A DNA stretch of 64,000 bases from Paragorgia papillata (lineage: Eukaryota; Cnidaria; Anthozoa; Scleralcyonacea; Coralliidae). This document shows positions 26,701 to 32,603 of the stretch, in pieces (positions within the stretch are counted from its first letter, which is position 1; the number at the start of each line of letters is the position of its first letter). The translations under genes and the position numbers were made by a program. The stretch covers positions 8,439,501 to 8,503,500 of the forward strand of contig JAWNZC010000351.1 in assembly GCA_035771165.1 (NCBI GenBank), in the 5' to 3' direction. A model generated the notes under the pieces. It saw nothing but the letters and a program-made list of their open reading frames with translations. It had not been told where the DNA came from and ran no database searches.

Positions 26701-28414
26701 CGAAACTGATTTTTGTTTCGTTTTTGAGTTGACTAATTGTCAAATTATCAGAAAATGCAATTCAAATTCTTCGAGTCCTCGACCCCCCTGTATATTGAGA
26801 GGTCGAAAATTTGAACCCCGTCATTTTCCGATAGTTTGACATCTAGTCAACTCAAAAAAGAAAAAACACTCAAATCCTATGGGAGCTGTTTTCATGACAC
26901 TTCCTACCACACTACAAAGTTATCGTTTGTCGTGCAAATCATGTGTACGTTACCCTGCGGGCAGAGCCTTCTTTTCCTTATTTCTTCGCTGAGAGAGAGG
27001 AAGAAAAGAAGGTTCTGCCGTATTCGTGACTGGTTTCCATTGCGCATGCATGCATGTCAGTTGCTTGGTTACAATCTCGAACCCAGTCCAAATCCGGGCG
27101 GAAAACAAAACAAGAACCGGTTAAACGGGTCTTAAACGGGTTACTTCGTCCTAAATCTTGGTCGTAACCAAACACGAATACGGCAGAGCCTTCTTTTCTT
27201 GCTCTCTCTCAGTGAAGAAATAAGGAAAAGAAGGCTCTGCTCGCAGGGTAGTGTACATAAACGCCATCTACGCTTTGTTGTCAACAAGCCTAATTTAATA
27301 CCACTGACCTACTTTTTATGTCTAGTAAGAAAAAAGAAGAAAATGTTGATTATTAATTTTAAACTTGGGGCTTGATAAACGTTATCATGCTGCTATAAAT
27401 CAAGCTGAAAGTACTCGGAGAACTGAGTCTTCTTGTATGACACTGGCCATCAGATGCTCAATGGTAGGAACTTCGAACCATTTCAGAAGTTATACTGCTT
27501 CGATCCCGGCTGTCGGTGGCTCACAATTTTCATGTAATATATCATACACGAGAAGGAGTATTTCACGAGGACTCGAACCAATAAGTCTGGTTAAAATACA
27601 ACCTCCTCCGCAGGTAACTCTGTGCTTCCCACAATTTGCGAGCAATATTCTGCTTCCCACTTTGCGAGCAACACCAGAGAAAGAAATAAGAGCATGGGAC
27701 GAGAAAAAAAACGCGAGGGGAGGAGGGAAGGGGGAAACGAAGGCGTCTTATTTTTTCTTTGGCTCGGCCAATGCTCTTATGATCTTTCTCTGGTATTGCT
27801 CGCAAAGTGGGAAGCACAGAGTTGCCTGCGGAGGAGGCTATATAGTTAAAATAAAAGAGGTGTTGATTTATTGCATATTTTTGTGTTTCGTTCATTTCAG
27901 TACAAAGATTAACGTCTGTATTCTAAAAACACACTCACAACACTCAATGATTCTCCACTCACCCTCACTGAGTATGAGACTACACTCACTCTCTAACCAT
28001 TCAATTGAATGTGTTGAATTGCACTCATTGAGTGCGAGTGTGAGTGTGAAGTGAGCTTTTAGAATACAGGCGTAAGATATGTTATCCAGTTCACTAGCAA
28101 GTTTACTACAGGTTTTCACTGGGTATATGCATGTGATGTGGTATACGTCCATGGATTGGCTACAATAAACATGAATTGTTAATGAGTTTAAGAAGAGTAT
28201 AGGGACGTGAAAAACACTAAAAAGCTAGTTGATTATTTTTTGCTGTAGAGATTACGTCCATCCATATCATGAGCCACGACTTGAAGACAGAACAGATAGT
28301 CATAATCAATGGTTGAGGAAGTTCCGATCAGGGAGTGCTATTCCCGCTCGACAAAATGATCATCAAACTTCAATGTATCCTTTAACTAACTTTGTTGAAA
28401 AATTAATTCGTTAA
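499..28414 (+). CDS. CEP164: CEP164-like centriolar distal-appendage protein, 3' part (23 exons, 5' end outside window)
   Basis: Exons read from GT-AG sites with matching phases: 499-570, 2231-2777, 3785-3862, 5790-5900, 6480-6533, 7066-7128, 9671-9814, 11300-11383, 11573-11641, 13073-13176, 13493-13564, 14723-14903, 16291-16330, 16579-16677, 18039-18102, 20333-20435, 20751-20804, 21704-21760, 21915-22025, 23738-24093, 24374-24444, 25618-25684, 28249-28414. They join into 921 residues with no internal stop. Roughly the first 500 residues are charged Glu/Lys coiled coil. The C-terminal part follows vertebrate CEP164 in order: a Leu-Trp segment with AKEFL, a second short coiled coil with LLQQKEERL, an acidic Ser/Asp stretch, a Leu-rich LTDINNELSRIW helix, EKKWMNYFG, and a final NQWLRKF helix. 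Known CEP164 sits on mother-centriole distal appendages and is needed for ciliogenesis; its N-terminal WW domain binds TTBK2. That part lies upstream of the window. Phase-0 introns could hide further small exons. Orthology is inferred from remembered family features, not a search. Confidence 0.85.
1985..2210. mobile_element. foldback element with a tRNA-like core
   Basis: The arm at about 1989-2036 is the near-perfect reverse complement of about 2161-2207 (TTTTCGTATGTTTTTGCTGT start). Between them lies a tRNA-like module at 2073-2149 with paired acceptor (GTTCCAG/CTGGAGC), a good D-stem and T-arm, box B GGTTCGAGTCC, but an extended anticodon/variable region. It sits in a CEP164 intron, ending about 20 bp from the exon. 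Confidence 0.65.
2073..2149 (+). pseudogene. tRNA-like sequence inside foldback element
   Basis: The acceptor, D and T stems pair well. The anticodon stem has a G-G mismatch and about 10 extra variable-region bases. A nominal loop TTGGCAT would read GGC. It is best taken as a tRNA-derived transposon module. Confidence 0.5.
2231..2777 (+). CDS. CEP164: CEP164-like gene: long coiled-coil exon
   Basis: This is the largest exon (547 bp). It follows TTTAG, completes a codon begun in exon 499-570, and ends in phase 0 before GTAAGT. It encodes about 182 residues, almost all E, K, R, D, Q and L, with no proline: a continuous helix. Its 5' splice neighbourhood is odd, because a foldback element with a tRNA-like core ends about 20 bp before the acceptor. 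The long reading frame on the opposite strand here is only the Ser/Phe-rich complement of Glu/Lys codons. Confidence 0.88.
3445..3655. mobile_element. foldback MITE-like element
   Basis: Inverted arms: GGTTTCCATATAATCGC at about 3457 and GCGATTATATGGAAACC near 3635-3650, with GATCGC-rich inner sequence. It has no coding capacity and lies in the intron before exon 3785-3862. Confidence 0.6.
4235..4610. mobile_element. foldback element with GGCCGAATACATGGGG arms
   Basis: The arm at about 4267-4360 (CCCCTTAGGGGCCGAATACA) is inverted at about 4485-4595 (TGTATTCGGCCCCTTAGAGG). Inner arms include CACGAAGTGTG/CACTTCGTG. It is non-coding and intronic. Confidence 0.6.
4690..4985. mobile_element. foldback element family C, copy 1
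   Basis: The core is a strong hairpin: AACCACGCATAAGTCAAGTT at about 4744 is inverted at about 4803-4823. Outer arms GATCACCTCGGTT and CAACCTCTGTGAT are also inverted. A second copy lies at about 29717-29975 with the same layout, which shows a dispersed family. Confidence 0.65.
5358..5413. repeat. short inverted repeat (CCTCGTACCCAGGG)
   Basis: AACCTCGTACCCAGGGAG and its inverted partner CCCTGGGTACGAGGTTG enclose about 15 bp. The same motif, degenerated, marks ends of other elements in the window (19052, 48172, 49120, 50518), so it is likely a transposon terminus or a small MITE. Confidence 0.5.
5458..5690 (-). mobile_element. 5S rRNA-derived SINE, copy 1
   Basis: On the minus strand, TTAGTACTTGAATGGGTGACC matches the 3' internal-promoter domain of animal 5S rRNA. 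It is preceded by a degraded 5S head and followed by a tail that reads CTCCGAGGGTTTTTCGCCGG on that strand. Two further copies share this layout (about 23486-23695 and 45395-45565). Confidence 0.65.
5993..6479 (+). repeat. (TTTTA)n / (TTTCA)n microsatellite
   Basis: An almost uninterrupted pentanucleotide array of about 485 bp, with TTTCA blocks near the 5' end. Its last unit runs into the AG that is the splice acceptor of exon 6480-6533, so the array supplies the whole pyrimidine tract. Its open frames are artefacts of a stop-free repeat. Confidence 0.95.
6534..7065. repeat. intron with (TTGA)n microsatellite at 6926-7030
   Basis: The intron between exons 6480-6533 and 7066-7128. It holds a TGATTGATTGATT tetranucleotide array of about 100 bp close to the next acceptor. 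I see nothing else coding in it. Confidence 0.85.
7276..7567. mobile_element. perfect 144-bp-arm palindrome with 4-nt loop
   Basis: Bases 7276-7419 are, as far as I can check by eye, an exact reverse complement of 7424-7567, with loop CCAT at 7420-7423. Each arm contains TTAGGGTTAGG. It is non-coding and intronic. No divergence between arms implies a recent foldback insertion, recent arm conversion, or an assembly artefact. Confidence 0.85.
7755..8052. mobile_element. foldback MITE with TTGCAACGCAACA motifs
   Basis: Inverted outer ends (GGTGAGGTAATA at about 7753 versus GTATTACTTCACC at about 8033) and several inverted copies of CAACTTGCAACGCAACA inside. It is non-coding. Confidence 0.6.
8420..9012. 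mobile_element. terminal-inverted-repeat element of about 590 bp
   Basis: The left end AAATAAGAGCCCAGCTCAA is inverted at the right end as TTGAGCTCGGGGCTCTTAT. Inner inverted arms (ACTAACGTTT...GCAACATCTTCAGAG and CTCTGAAGATGTTGCAA...AACGTTAG) lie at about 8511-8555 and 8875-8915. No protein is recognisable. Confidence 0.6.
9013..9670. repeat. intron stretch with TA repeat, hairpin and ATT/ATC repeats
   Basis: A (TA)n run lies at about 9120-9142. A hairpin with arms GTTCTGTATCGGGGTA and ATCTCGATACAGAAC sits at about 9163-9228. TCATCA/TATTAT trinucleotide runs lie at about 9520-9600. Exon 9671-9814 follows. Confidence 0.7.
9985..10082 (+). repeat. (TATTG)n microsatellite
   Basis: About 17 copies of GTATT, almost perfect, in the intron after exon 9671-9814. 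Confidence 0.93.
10247..10316 (+). repeat. (CAAA)n microsatellite
   Basis: A near-perfect tetranucleotide run of about 70 bp. The rest of this intron (10317-11299) shows no feature I can support. Confidence 0.93.
12215..12392. mobile_element. foldback element
   Basis: AACTACTTAATAACCGAGAG at about 12223 is inverted near 12362-12380 (GAGGTTATTAAGTAGTT). The inner arms include TTTACGGTAAAATATTA. It is non-coding and intronic. Confidence 0.6.
12718..12895. mobile_element. MITE with AGAGCGTTTTCA ends
   Basis: TATAGAGCGTTTTCATCTGA at the left and GAGTGAAAACGCTCTATTGG at the right are inverted ends. The interior holds two direct copies of GGCCATATTGGTGTAC. Confidence 0.6.
13640..14335. mobile_element. 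foldback element family D, copy 1, with nested MITE
   Basis: Repeated and inverted copies of GAGTTGACTAGATGTCAAAC with CAGAAAATGATGGGGTTC define the element. A distinct insertion with inverted ends GAGGTTCAGATCACAC / GTGTGATCTGAACCTC sits inside at about 13912-14142. A second family-D copy lies at about 26465-26915. Confidence 0.6.
14440..14550 (+). repeat. (TTTG)n/(TCTG)n microsatellite
   Basis: A GTTT tetranucleotide run switching to GTCT. It is open in several frames only because it lacks stops. Confidence 0.92.
15039..15362. mobile_element. foldback element family B, copy 1
   Basis: Inverted arms contain TTTGCACAACTTGCTATGGT and ACCATAGCGAGTTGTGCAAA, with inner arms TGCACCTAACGGGTGGTCCC. 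The left end is truncated compared with the copy at 25782-26102. From here to exon 16291-16330 I see nothing else I can support. Confidence 0.65.
16752..17042. mobile_element. tRNA-cored foldback element, copy 1
   Basis: Arms of about 113 bp: TTCGAGCGTAGGATATATGC... from 16754 is inverted at about 16925-17040. The right arm carries a tRNA-like segment with TAGCTCAG (box A) and GGGTTCAATTC (box B). The left arm therefore carries an antisense box B. A related element lies at about 25165-25562. Confidence 0.7.
17495..18000 (+). repeat. (TCTAC)n satellite
   Basis: A pentanucleotide array of about 500 bp, with TCCAC/TACGC variants in the first two thirds and nearly pure TCTAC in the last. All long frames across it are artefacts. 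It ends about 40 bp before the tandem acceptors of exon 18039-18102. Confidence 0.95.
18039..18102 (+). CDS. CEP164: CEP164-like gene: exon with tandem in-frame acceptors
   Basis: The acceptor can be the AG at 18037-18038 or the AG at 18043-18044. Both keep the frame, because the difference is six bases, so two alternative proteins differing by two residues are possible. The exon ends at 18102 before GTAAGT. The encoded stretch is polar and Ser/Arg/Pro-rich, a linker between the two coiled-coil blocks. The acceptor lies just past a (TCTAC)n satellite. Confidence 0.7.
18640..19050 (+). repeat. (GGAGT/GGAAT)n satellite, left part
   Basis: A degenerate pentanucleotide array of GGAGTGGAATAGAGT type. 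It resumes at 19736 after an inserted element, so the two parts were probably one array. Confidence 0.93.
19051..19735. mobile_element. terminal-inverted-repeat element inserted in the satellite
   Basis: The left end AGAGCCTGCGATCCTTTTGG with ACCAAAGAACGGAGGCTCTG is inverted at the right end (CAGAGCCTCCGTTCCTTGGT, CTAAAAGGATCGCAGGCT). It splits the GGAGT/GGAAT array. The longest frame inside shows no recognised domain. Confidence 0.7.
19736..20123 (+). repeat. (GGAGT/GGAAT)n satellite, right part
   Basis: A continuation of the array at 18640-19050 with the same variants. It ends about 210 bp before exon 20333-20435. Confidence 0.93.
20333..20435 (+). CDS. CEP164: CEP164-like gene: conserved AKEFL exon
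   Basis: This exon carries the most recognisable family segment in the window: SLWKRFEDEENAIVRAKEFL followed by a basic RSTTLHKKK end. Human CEP164 has an equivalent Trp-Leu...SAKEFL...basic segment in the same place between coiled coils. The acceptor is TATTACAG and the donor GTAAGG. The next three exons continue this block. Confidence 0.85.
20655..20705 (+). repeat. (TTTA)n microsatellite
   Basis: About twelve tetranucleotide units, some 45 bp before the acceptor of exon 20751-20804. Confidence 0.92.
20805..21703. other. intron with no recognised feature
   Basis: The intron between exons 20751-20804 and 21704-21760. I see no RNA gene, repeat array or coding segment in it. Confidence 0.5.
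22070..22745 (+). repeat. 20-bp pyrimidine minisatellite
   Basis: About 33 units of CTGCTCCTGCTCTCCTACAT with C/T changes. The unit length is not a multiple of three, so the apparent Leu/Ser/Cys-rich proteins in all three frames are a product of stop-free repeats. It starts about 45 bp after exon 21915-22025. Confidence 0.95.
22746..23390 (+). repeat. degenerate pyrimidine-rich tract
   Basis: A decayed continuation of the minisatellite, still strongly C/T-rich with TCCTACTCTT-like words. With 22070-22745 it makes about 1.3 kb of strand-biased pyrimidine. Confidence 0.8.
23486..23697 (-). mobile_element. 5S rRNA-derived SINE, copy 2
   Basis: On the minus strand, TTAGTACTTGGATGGGTGACC is the 5S internal-promoter domain. 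The tail is as in the copy at 5458-5690. It lies just upstream of exon 23738-24093. Confidence 0.68.
23738..24093 (+). CDS. CEP164: CEP164-like gene: acidic/basic linker and Leu helix exon
   Basis: A 356-bp exon after a polypyrimidine-rich TTTTTTTTAG acceptor, donor GTAATT, ending in phase 2. It encodes YSDSDSDITWEE, then a long Arg/Tyr-rich disordered stretch, then LTDINNELSRIWSYM, which matches the position of the SHSLRQISSQLSSVL-type helix of vertebrate CEP164. A 5S-derived SINE lies directly upstream in the intron. Confidence 0.85.
24490..24958. mobile_element. foldback element
   Basis: Arms of about 160 bp: TATGAAACGAAAATTAAGTT at about 24500 is inverted at about 24928-24948. CATTTTGACGTC/GACGTCAAAATG and TGCATAATGAG/CTCATTATGCA form the inner parts. 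It is non-coding. Confidence 0.65.
25165..25562. mobile_element. tRNA-cored foldback element, copy 2
   Basis: GTGAAGGAAAATTTTGAGCG at about 25170 is inverted at about 25530-25555. The inner arm CCAGTTGCGAAAATG recurs inverted. The core has TAGCTCAGTAG (box A) and GCGGGTTCGATTCC (box B). It is related to the element at 16752-17042. Confidence 0.65.
25782..26102. mobile_element. foldback element family B, copy 2
   Basis: A complete copy: the left end ATAATGGAAGGCCGGAACTG is inverted at the right end (CAGTTCCCCTTCCATTAT). TGATGATTT occurs a few bases outside both ends and may be a target duplication. Confidence 0.68.
26465..26915. mobile_element. foldback element family D, copy 2
   Basis: It carries the same AGATGTCAAACTATCAGAAA arms as 13640-14335, inverted at about 26825-26850, with G-rich inner sequence (GGGGGGTCGGGGGGTCGG). 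A T-rich simple tract (26200-26360) lies just before it. Confidence 0.6.
26951..27250. mobile_element. hAT-like MITE family A, copy 1
   Basis: The ends TACCCTGCGGGCAGAGCC and GGCTCTGCTCGCAGGGTA are inverted. The flanks GTGTACGT and GTGTACAT fit an 8-bp target duplication with one change. Two more copies are at 45759-46043 and 49854-50104. Confidence 0.75.
27600..27842. mobile_element. foldback element with CTCCTCCGCAGG ends
   Basis: CCTCCTCCGCAGGTAACTCTG is inverted at the right end as CAGAGTTGCCTGCGGAGGAGG. Inner arms are CCCACTTTGCGAGCAA and TTGCTCGCAAAGTGGG. It is non-coding and lies in the last CEP164 intron. Confidence 0.68.
27911..28076. mobile_element. foldback element, CTGTATTCTAAAA arms
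   Basis: GTCTGTATTCTAAAAACAC is inverted at about 28050-28070. The interior is rich in CACTCA / TGAGTG, itself self-complementary. Confidence 0.62.
28249..28414 (+). CDS. CEP164: CEP164-like gene: terminal exon
   Basis: The acceptor is TGCTGTAG. The exon encodes the conserved SHNQWLRKFRS helix and then a variable tail, ending at TAA 28412-28414. A possible AATAAA poly(A) signal is at 28718-28723. Vertebrate CEP164 ends with a short conserved acidic/basic motif that I do not see here, so either this lineage lacks it or a further 3' exon was missed; I looked for one and found no convincing candidate. Confidence 0.75.
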
Positions 28415-31028
28415 TTGTTAACTTTATCTATTATGTAACTCATTATGTGAGTCACATTATGTGTCTTTAATGGTTGGAACAACTTGTCTCACAACAATTT
28501 TGACCATTATAATAATAATAGTTCAATTTATATCTTTCTCAAAATATAAAGGATTTGCATAAACATTGCAAAAAAATTCAGTCGGAATATATACGTTTCC
28601 AGGTTATTCTATTTTCCGTTAAAGTCGGAAAAGTTCAAACTAAAACCGAAGAAATAACTGTCTAAGTTTGAATTTTTGCTCCTTTTGCTGAAAACGTATG
28701 AATCACGACCGCGTCGAAATAAAGACTGGTACTAGTACCTTGTGATGTCATACCGGTAACAAACAACAAGGTGATTGGTAGGTTTTACCGGTATGACGTT
28801 ATTTGGGCAATGGAGTGCCCATTCTCCTAGAAACGCGGTCATGCTTCAAGAGGACCTAAGAAAGTTTCGCTGAGAAATTATTTTCTTTACCTCGAAATTC
28901 ATATTTTTCTTTACTTTTGCTAAGTTAGATGATAACCCTTTCAGAAGGCAACATAACTTCATAAGGTTTAGTTAACCTTTAAAACTAGTTAGACATTCTG
29001 TTCGGCTAGACAAAGTGTGCAAAGAATGGTTAAAATAATTAATTTCTGTGATAGTTAGATATACAAATAATGAATGTTTATGAGTGCAATAGAAAAAATA
29101 TTTTTATAAGGTGAAAGATGAGATGTTTCAAAATGCACGGTAAATGAAAATGACGTAGGCAGTACAAGGGAAATTCTATTCAACATCACGTGATCAAGAA
29201 CCAGCCAATCAAATAACGATGTCTTCAGTAAGGTGTTATATAAATATTTATATCCAATCATTAAGAGTTCTATATTTTGCCAACACCACAGGCTCTAGGC
29301 AGTATTTCGGGTAGAGCTGAGGAGGTGGTGAACTGCCAATATTAGTTTTTATAACGTAAAGCCCTAATCAAACGAGAACGCAAGTTGGCAGTCACGCTAT
29401 CTCAGCCAGCCGCTCTGAATAGTTTCTCGAAAATATCATGTACCGTGACAAAGTTAAAACTTGTTTAAAACACTGATGAAACCTTTATTTTGTTAATTTG
29501 GGTGTTCGAACGACCGCCACATAAATTCTGACTGCCAACTTGCGATGACTTGCGTTCTCGTTTGATTAGGGTTTAATACTGACGTTTCGAACGAAGCCTT
29601 TCATCAGAGTAAAAGTCTTGGGATTAAGGATCGTTTGTGCTTCGGTGTTCCAGCATTGCGTCGGTATTGCAAAACAAGTTTTTTTGCATGATGTAACAGG
29701 GCCTTAACAACCTTTACACTCGTGATCACCTTGGTTTTCTTTGATGTACCGCGGTTGTTTATTTATAATAATTACTCCCAACCACGCATAAATCAAGTTA
29801 ATTGCTAATATATATTAGCCCGGGGCAATTAACTTGATTTATGCGTGGGTGGGAAAATAAGCGTTAATCAATGATCACAAATGTGATAAAGGATTTATCA
29901 TCGCGACTGAAGTGTTTTTTAGACAAACTCTGTGATAACGGTCTCAGTTTTCTTAAGCAACCTCGGTGATCTTGAACTAAGTAGATTAGTTACCTCAACC
30001 TCGGTAACTAAGTAACCTATACTTATCCTCGTGATCTGACTTCGTATAATCTTCCTTGACGACAACACACAGCTCAGACTACAGTCGTTTTGTTCCCATG
30101 GAAACATTCTCTGGATCTAGATCACAAAGCGCATTAAGTACGTCCATATGGCCAAGGAAGTTAACTTTGGATGATACGGGAGAAATAAAATATATTTAAG
30201 ATATCGACATTTTAACATAAATGTACATACAGTTTTTTATTGGAAAATATTTTATATTATATTTTTAATTATAGTAGAAATAAGTTAAATATTGGACCAC
30301 TGTTGTCACTATTCTTACTAACTCTATTTATAGTATACTGTGCGGAAAAAATCGTAAATTGTTTATTTAAATTAAATTAAGAGCAATTATTATATAAAAT
30401 AGAGTGTTTTATTGATTTTTCCGCCACTAATAAAAGTGATAATCTCACATGTGCGATTATTTATGATAATCACACATGTGACGATTATCGCTGAATCAGC
30501 ATTATAGTTTAATGCAATTTTTGCAAGGCAATAGGACAATTTTTTTATATAATAAACAGAACAATACATGGATGCTTGGAAATATGAAATTTATTTCTCG
30601 TGTTGAACAGGATATGTCACTCGTTCGCTTCGCTCACTCGTGAGATATCCTTGTCAACACTCGAAATAGATTTCATATTTCCGCACATCCATGTATTATT
30701 CTCTATTTAATTAAAAAATTAATTTTCAAAAATGAAAATTCTCTCATCTCCATTGGCCTGCTCAGTACTCACAAGTTCTTTCGTACACATGACAAAATTA
30801 CTGCATGCATCCTGATTGGTCGAGAGGAGTGCAACTTTAATGTAATACAGTGCAGAAAAATTATAAAGGATGGATTTTATTAAAATCAAACTGATATTGT
30901 AACCGAAGGTTAAATTGCATCAGTAATTACAATATATAAATAAAAAAAAACATTTAATTTACCTATTACTATTTACTGTTTTCTTTAGAAATAATTTGTG
31001 GTAAAAATGAGTTCTTAAATCTGTCCGT
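28415..31028. other. CEP164 3' flank with dispersed foldbacks
   Basis: No gene seen. It contains AATAAA at 28718-28723, a short hairpin around ATACCGGTAA (28755-28800), a foldback at about 29350-29580 (AATCAAACGAGAACGCAAGT / ACTTGCGTTCTCGTTTGATT), family-C copy 2 (listed separately), and a hairpin at about 30567-30697 (GGAAATATGAAATTTATTTC arm). Confidence 0.6.
29717..29975. mobile_element. foldback element family C, copy 2
   Basis: It has the same arms and hairpin core as 4690-4985 (AACCACGCATAAATCAAGTT and its inverse, outer GATCACCTTGGTT / CAACCTCGGTGATC). Confidence 0.66.
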
Positions 31029-32603
31029 TTAACATAAGAAGTTCTTATATTTACATTTTGACCTCATGTCGTAAACTGACGAGGTCTTTGGGATCAGATG
31101 TTCACTAACTTTACTGTTTTTTCCATTCTTCGCAAAGAATTGTTCACATAGTTCTTCACGCCGTATTTTAAGTAACGGGAGATCAGTGAGCTCACGTGCT
31201 TGGCAGTAACTTAATGAAGGTAACATAATTTTAAATGCACGTTTTTGGATTTTCTCGATGTCTTCACTTAAATACTGTTGGATGTTAAAATGCCATGCTT
31301 GGCAAGCGTATTCTAAGACCGGCCTTATAATGGTGGTGAAAACCATGCACAATATCATCATGTTAGCATTCGATCTTTTTAGAAGTCTCAGCATGTAAAG
31401 TCTTTTCCCAGCTTTTTTTACGATTTGATGTACGTGGTCATTCCAATTCATATTATCTTGAAGAGAGATGCCAAGGATACAAGCGGATTTTACGCGTTGT
31501 ACTGCTACGTCGTTAATCATTAAAGGTGGGAAATTCCGTTTTTCTTTCGAAAAGTCGATGACCATTTCTTTACACTTAGCTATATTTAGCTTCATGTTGT
31601 TTGCCACAGTCCAATCATGAATATAGTCCACTAGTTCCTGCAGGTTACTGCTACAGTGAGGTGAAATACTTTCAGTGACCGTGCTATCGTCGACGTACTT
31701 CCATCGGTCAGGCCATTCGGAGAGCAAGTCATTTATCATTACAAGAAAAAGAACAGGACCTAGCACTGTCCCTTGGGGAACTCCTCCGTTTACATAATGC
31801 CAGTCCGACAAACTGTTGTACAGTTTTACGCGTTGTTTGCGATCTGTAAGAAAACTTTGTATCCATTTAACTATACTTGATGGTACACTCATATCTGATA
31901 ATTTACGCAAAAGAGTGGTATGGTCAATACGGTCGAAAGCTTTGGAAAAGTCGAGAAGGAATACTCTTACGACACTTTTTGCTGCGTCTGACTCACTAAG
32001 TAAATGATGGACAAGACTTATCAGGTTGTGCGTCGTCGAAGTGTTTTTTAGTGAACCAAACTGTCTTTTGTCAATTTGTTCCTTAATCGAATCGATCAAC
32101 CAATCAGCAACAAAACTTTCGCAAATTTTTGACAAGGTGGGAGTTAGTGATATAGGGCGTAGATCGTTATTTATATCGACAGGTGCTGATACTTTTGGAA
32201 TTGGGATAACATTAGCTTCTTTCCACGAGGTAGGAACAAACGCTTGCTGGAACGAAGCATTAAAGATGGAAGAGACAGGCAAAGCTAAGATGTAAGCGTT
32301 GTCCTTCAGTACCCAATTTGGTGTTTCATCAGGTCCAGGTGATTTTGAAGAAGATACAGCAGCCAATTTGTGGTATACATTTTCTTCACTGAAAATATAT
32401 TCCGGAAGGATTAAAAATTGACTACTCTCTGCTTGGGTCTCGGTGGGGGATTGTTTTAGGGGGGACATTTCTTGGGTAACTGATGTAAAGGCATCGTTAA
32501 TTTTATTAGCTAGGAGTTTTCCATTAATTATCTCATCATCCACGACATGAAATACAGTGCAATTTTCAATGAGTATTAAGCATTCTGATTGGCTAATAAA
32601 CAA
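31029..32603 (-). pseudogene. non-LTR retrotransposon reverse transcriptase, 5'-truncated
   Basis: A 524-residue open frame with ordered RT motifs: SSKSPGPD (about 84-91), DLRPISLTPTLSK (147-159), DFSKAFD (218-224, first catalytic Asp), GGVPQGTVLGP (273-283), YVDDST (303-308, the catalytic Asp pair), then NNMKLNIAKCK. The order and spacing fit LINE reverse transcriptases of the CR1/jockey-like group. No apurinic endonuclease domain precedes it, and the first dozen or so residues look like flanking repeat, so the element is cut at its 5' end. The frame itself has no internal stop, so it is a fairly recent insertion. It sits between CEP164 (+) and the LRAT-like gene (-). Family assignment beyond non-LTR is tentative. 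Confidence 0.85.

Noticed and set aside
27365..28054. 229-residue plus-strand frame
   Set aside because: It runs across two foldback elements and has no domain; it lies inside the last CEP164 intron.
28414..31028. A further 3' CEP164 exon encoding the usual conserved C-terminal end
   Set aside because: I searched for an acceptor in the right phase followed by such a segment and found none; the TAA at 28412-28414 is kept.
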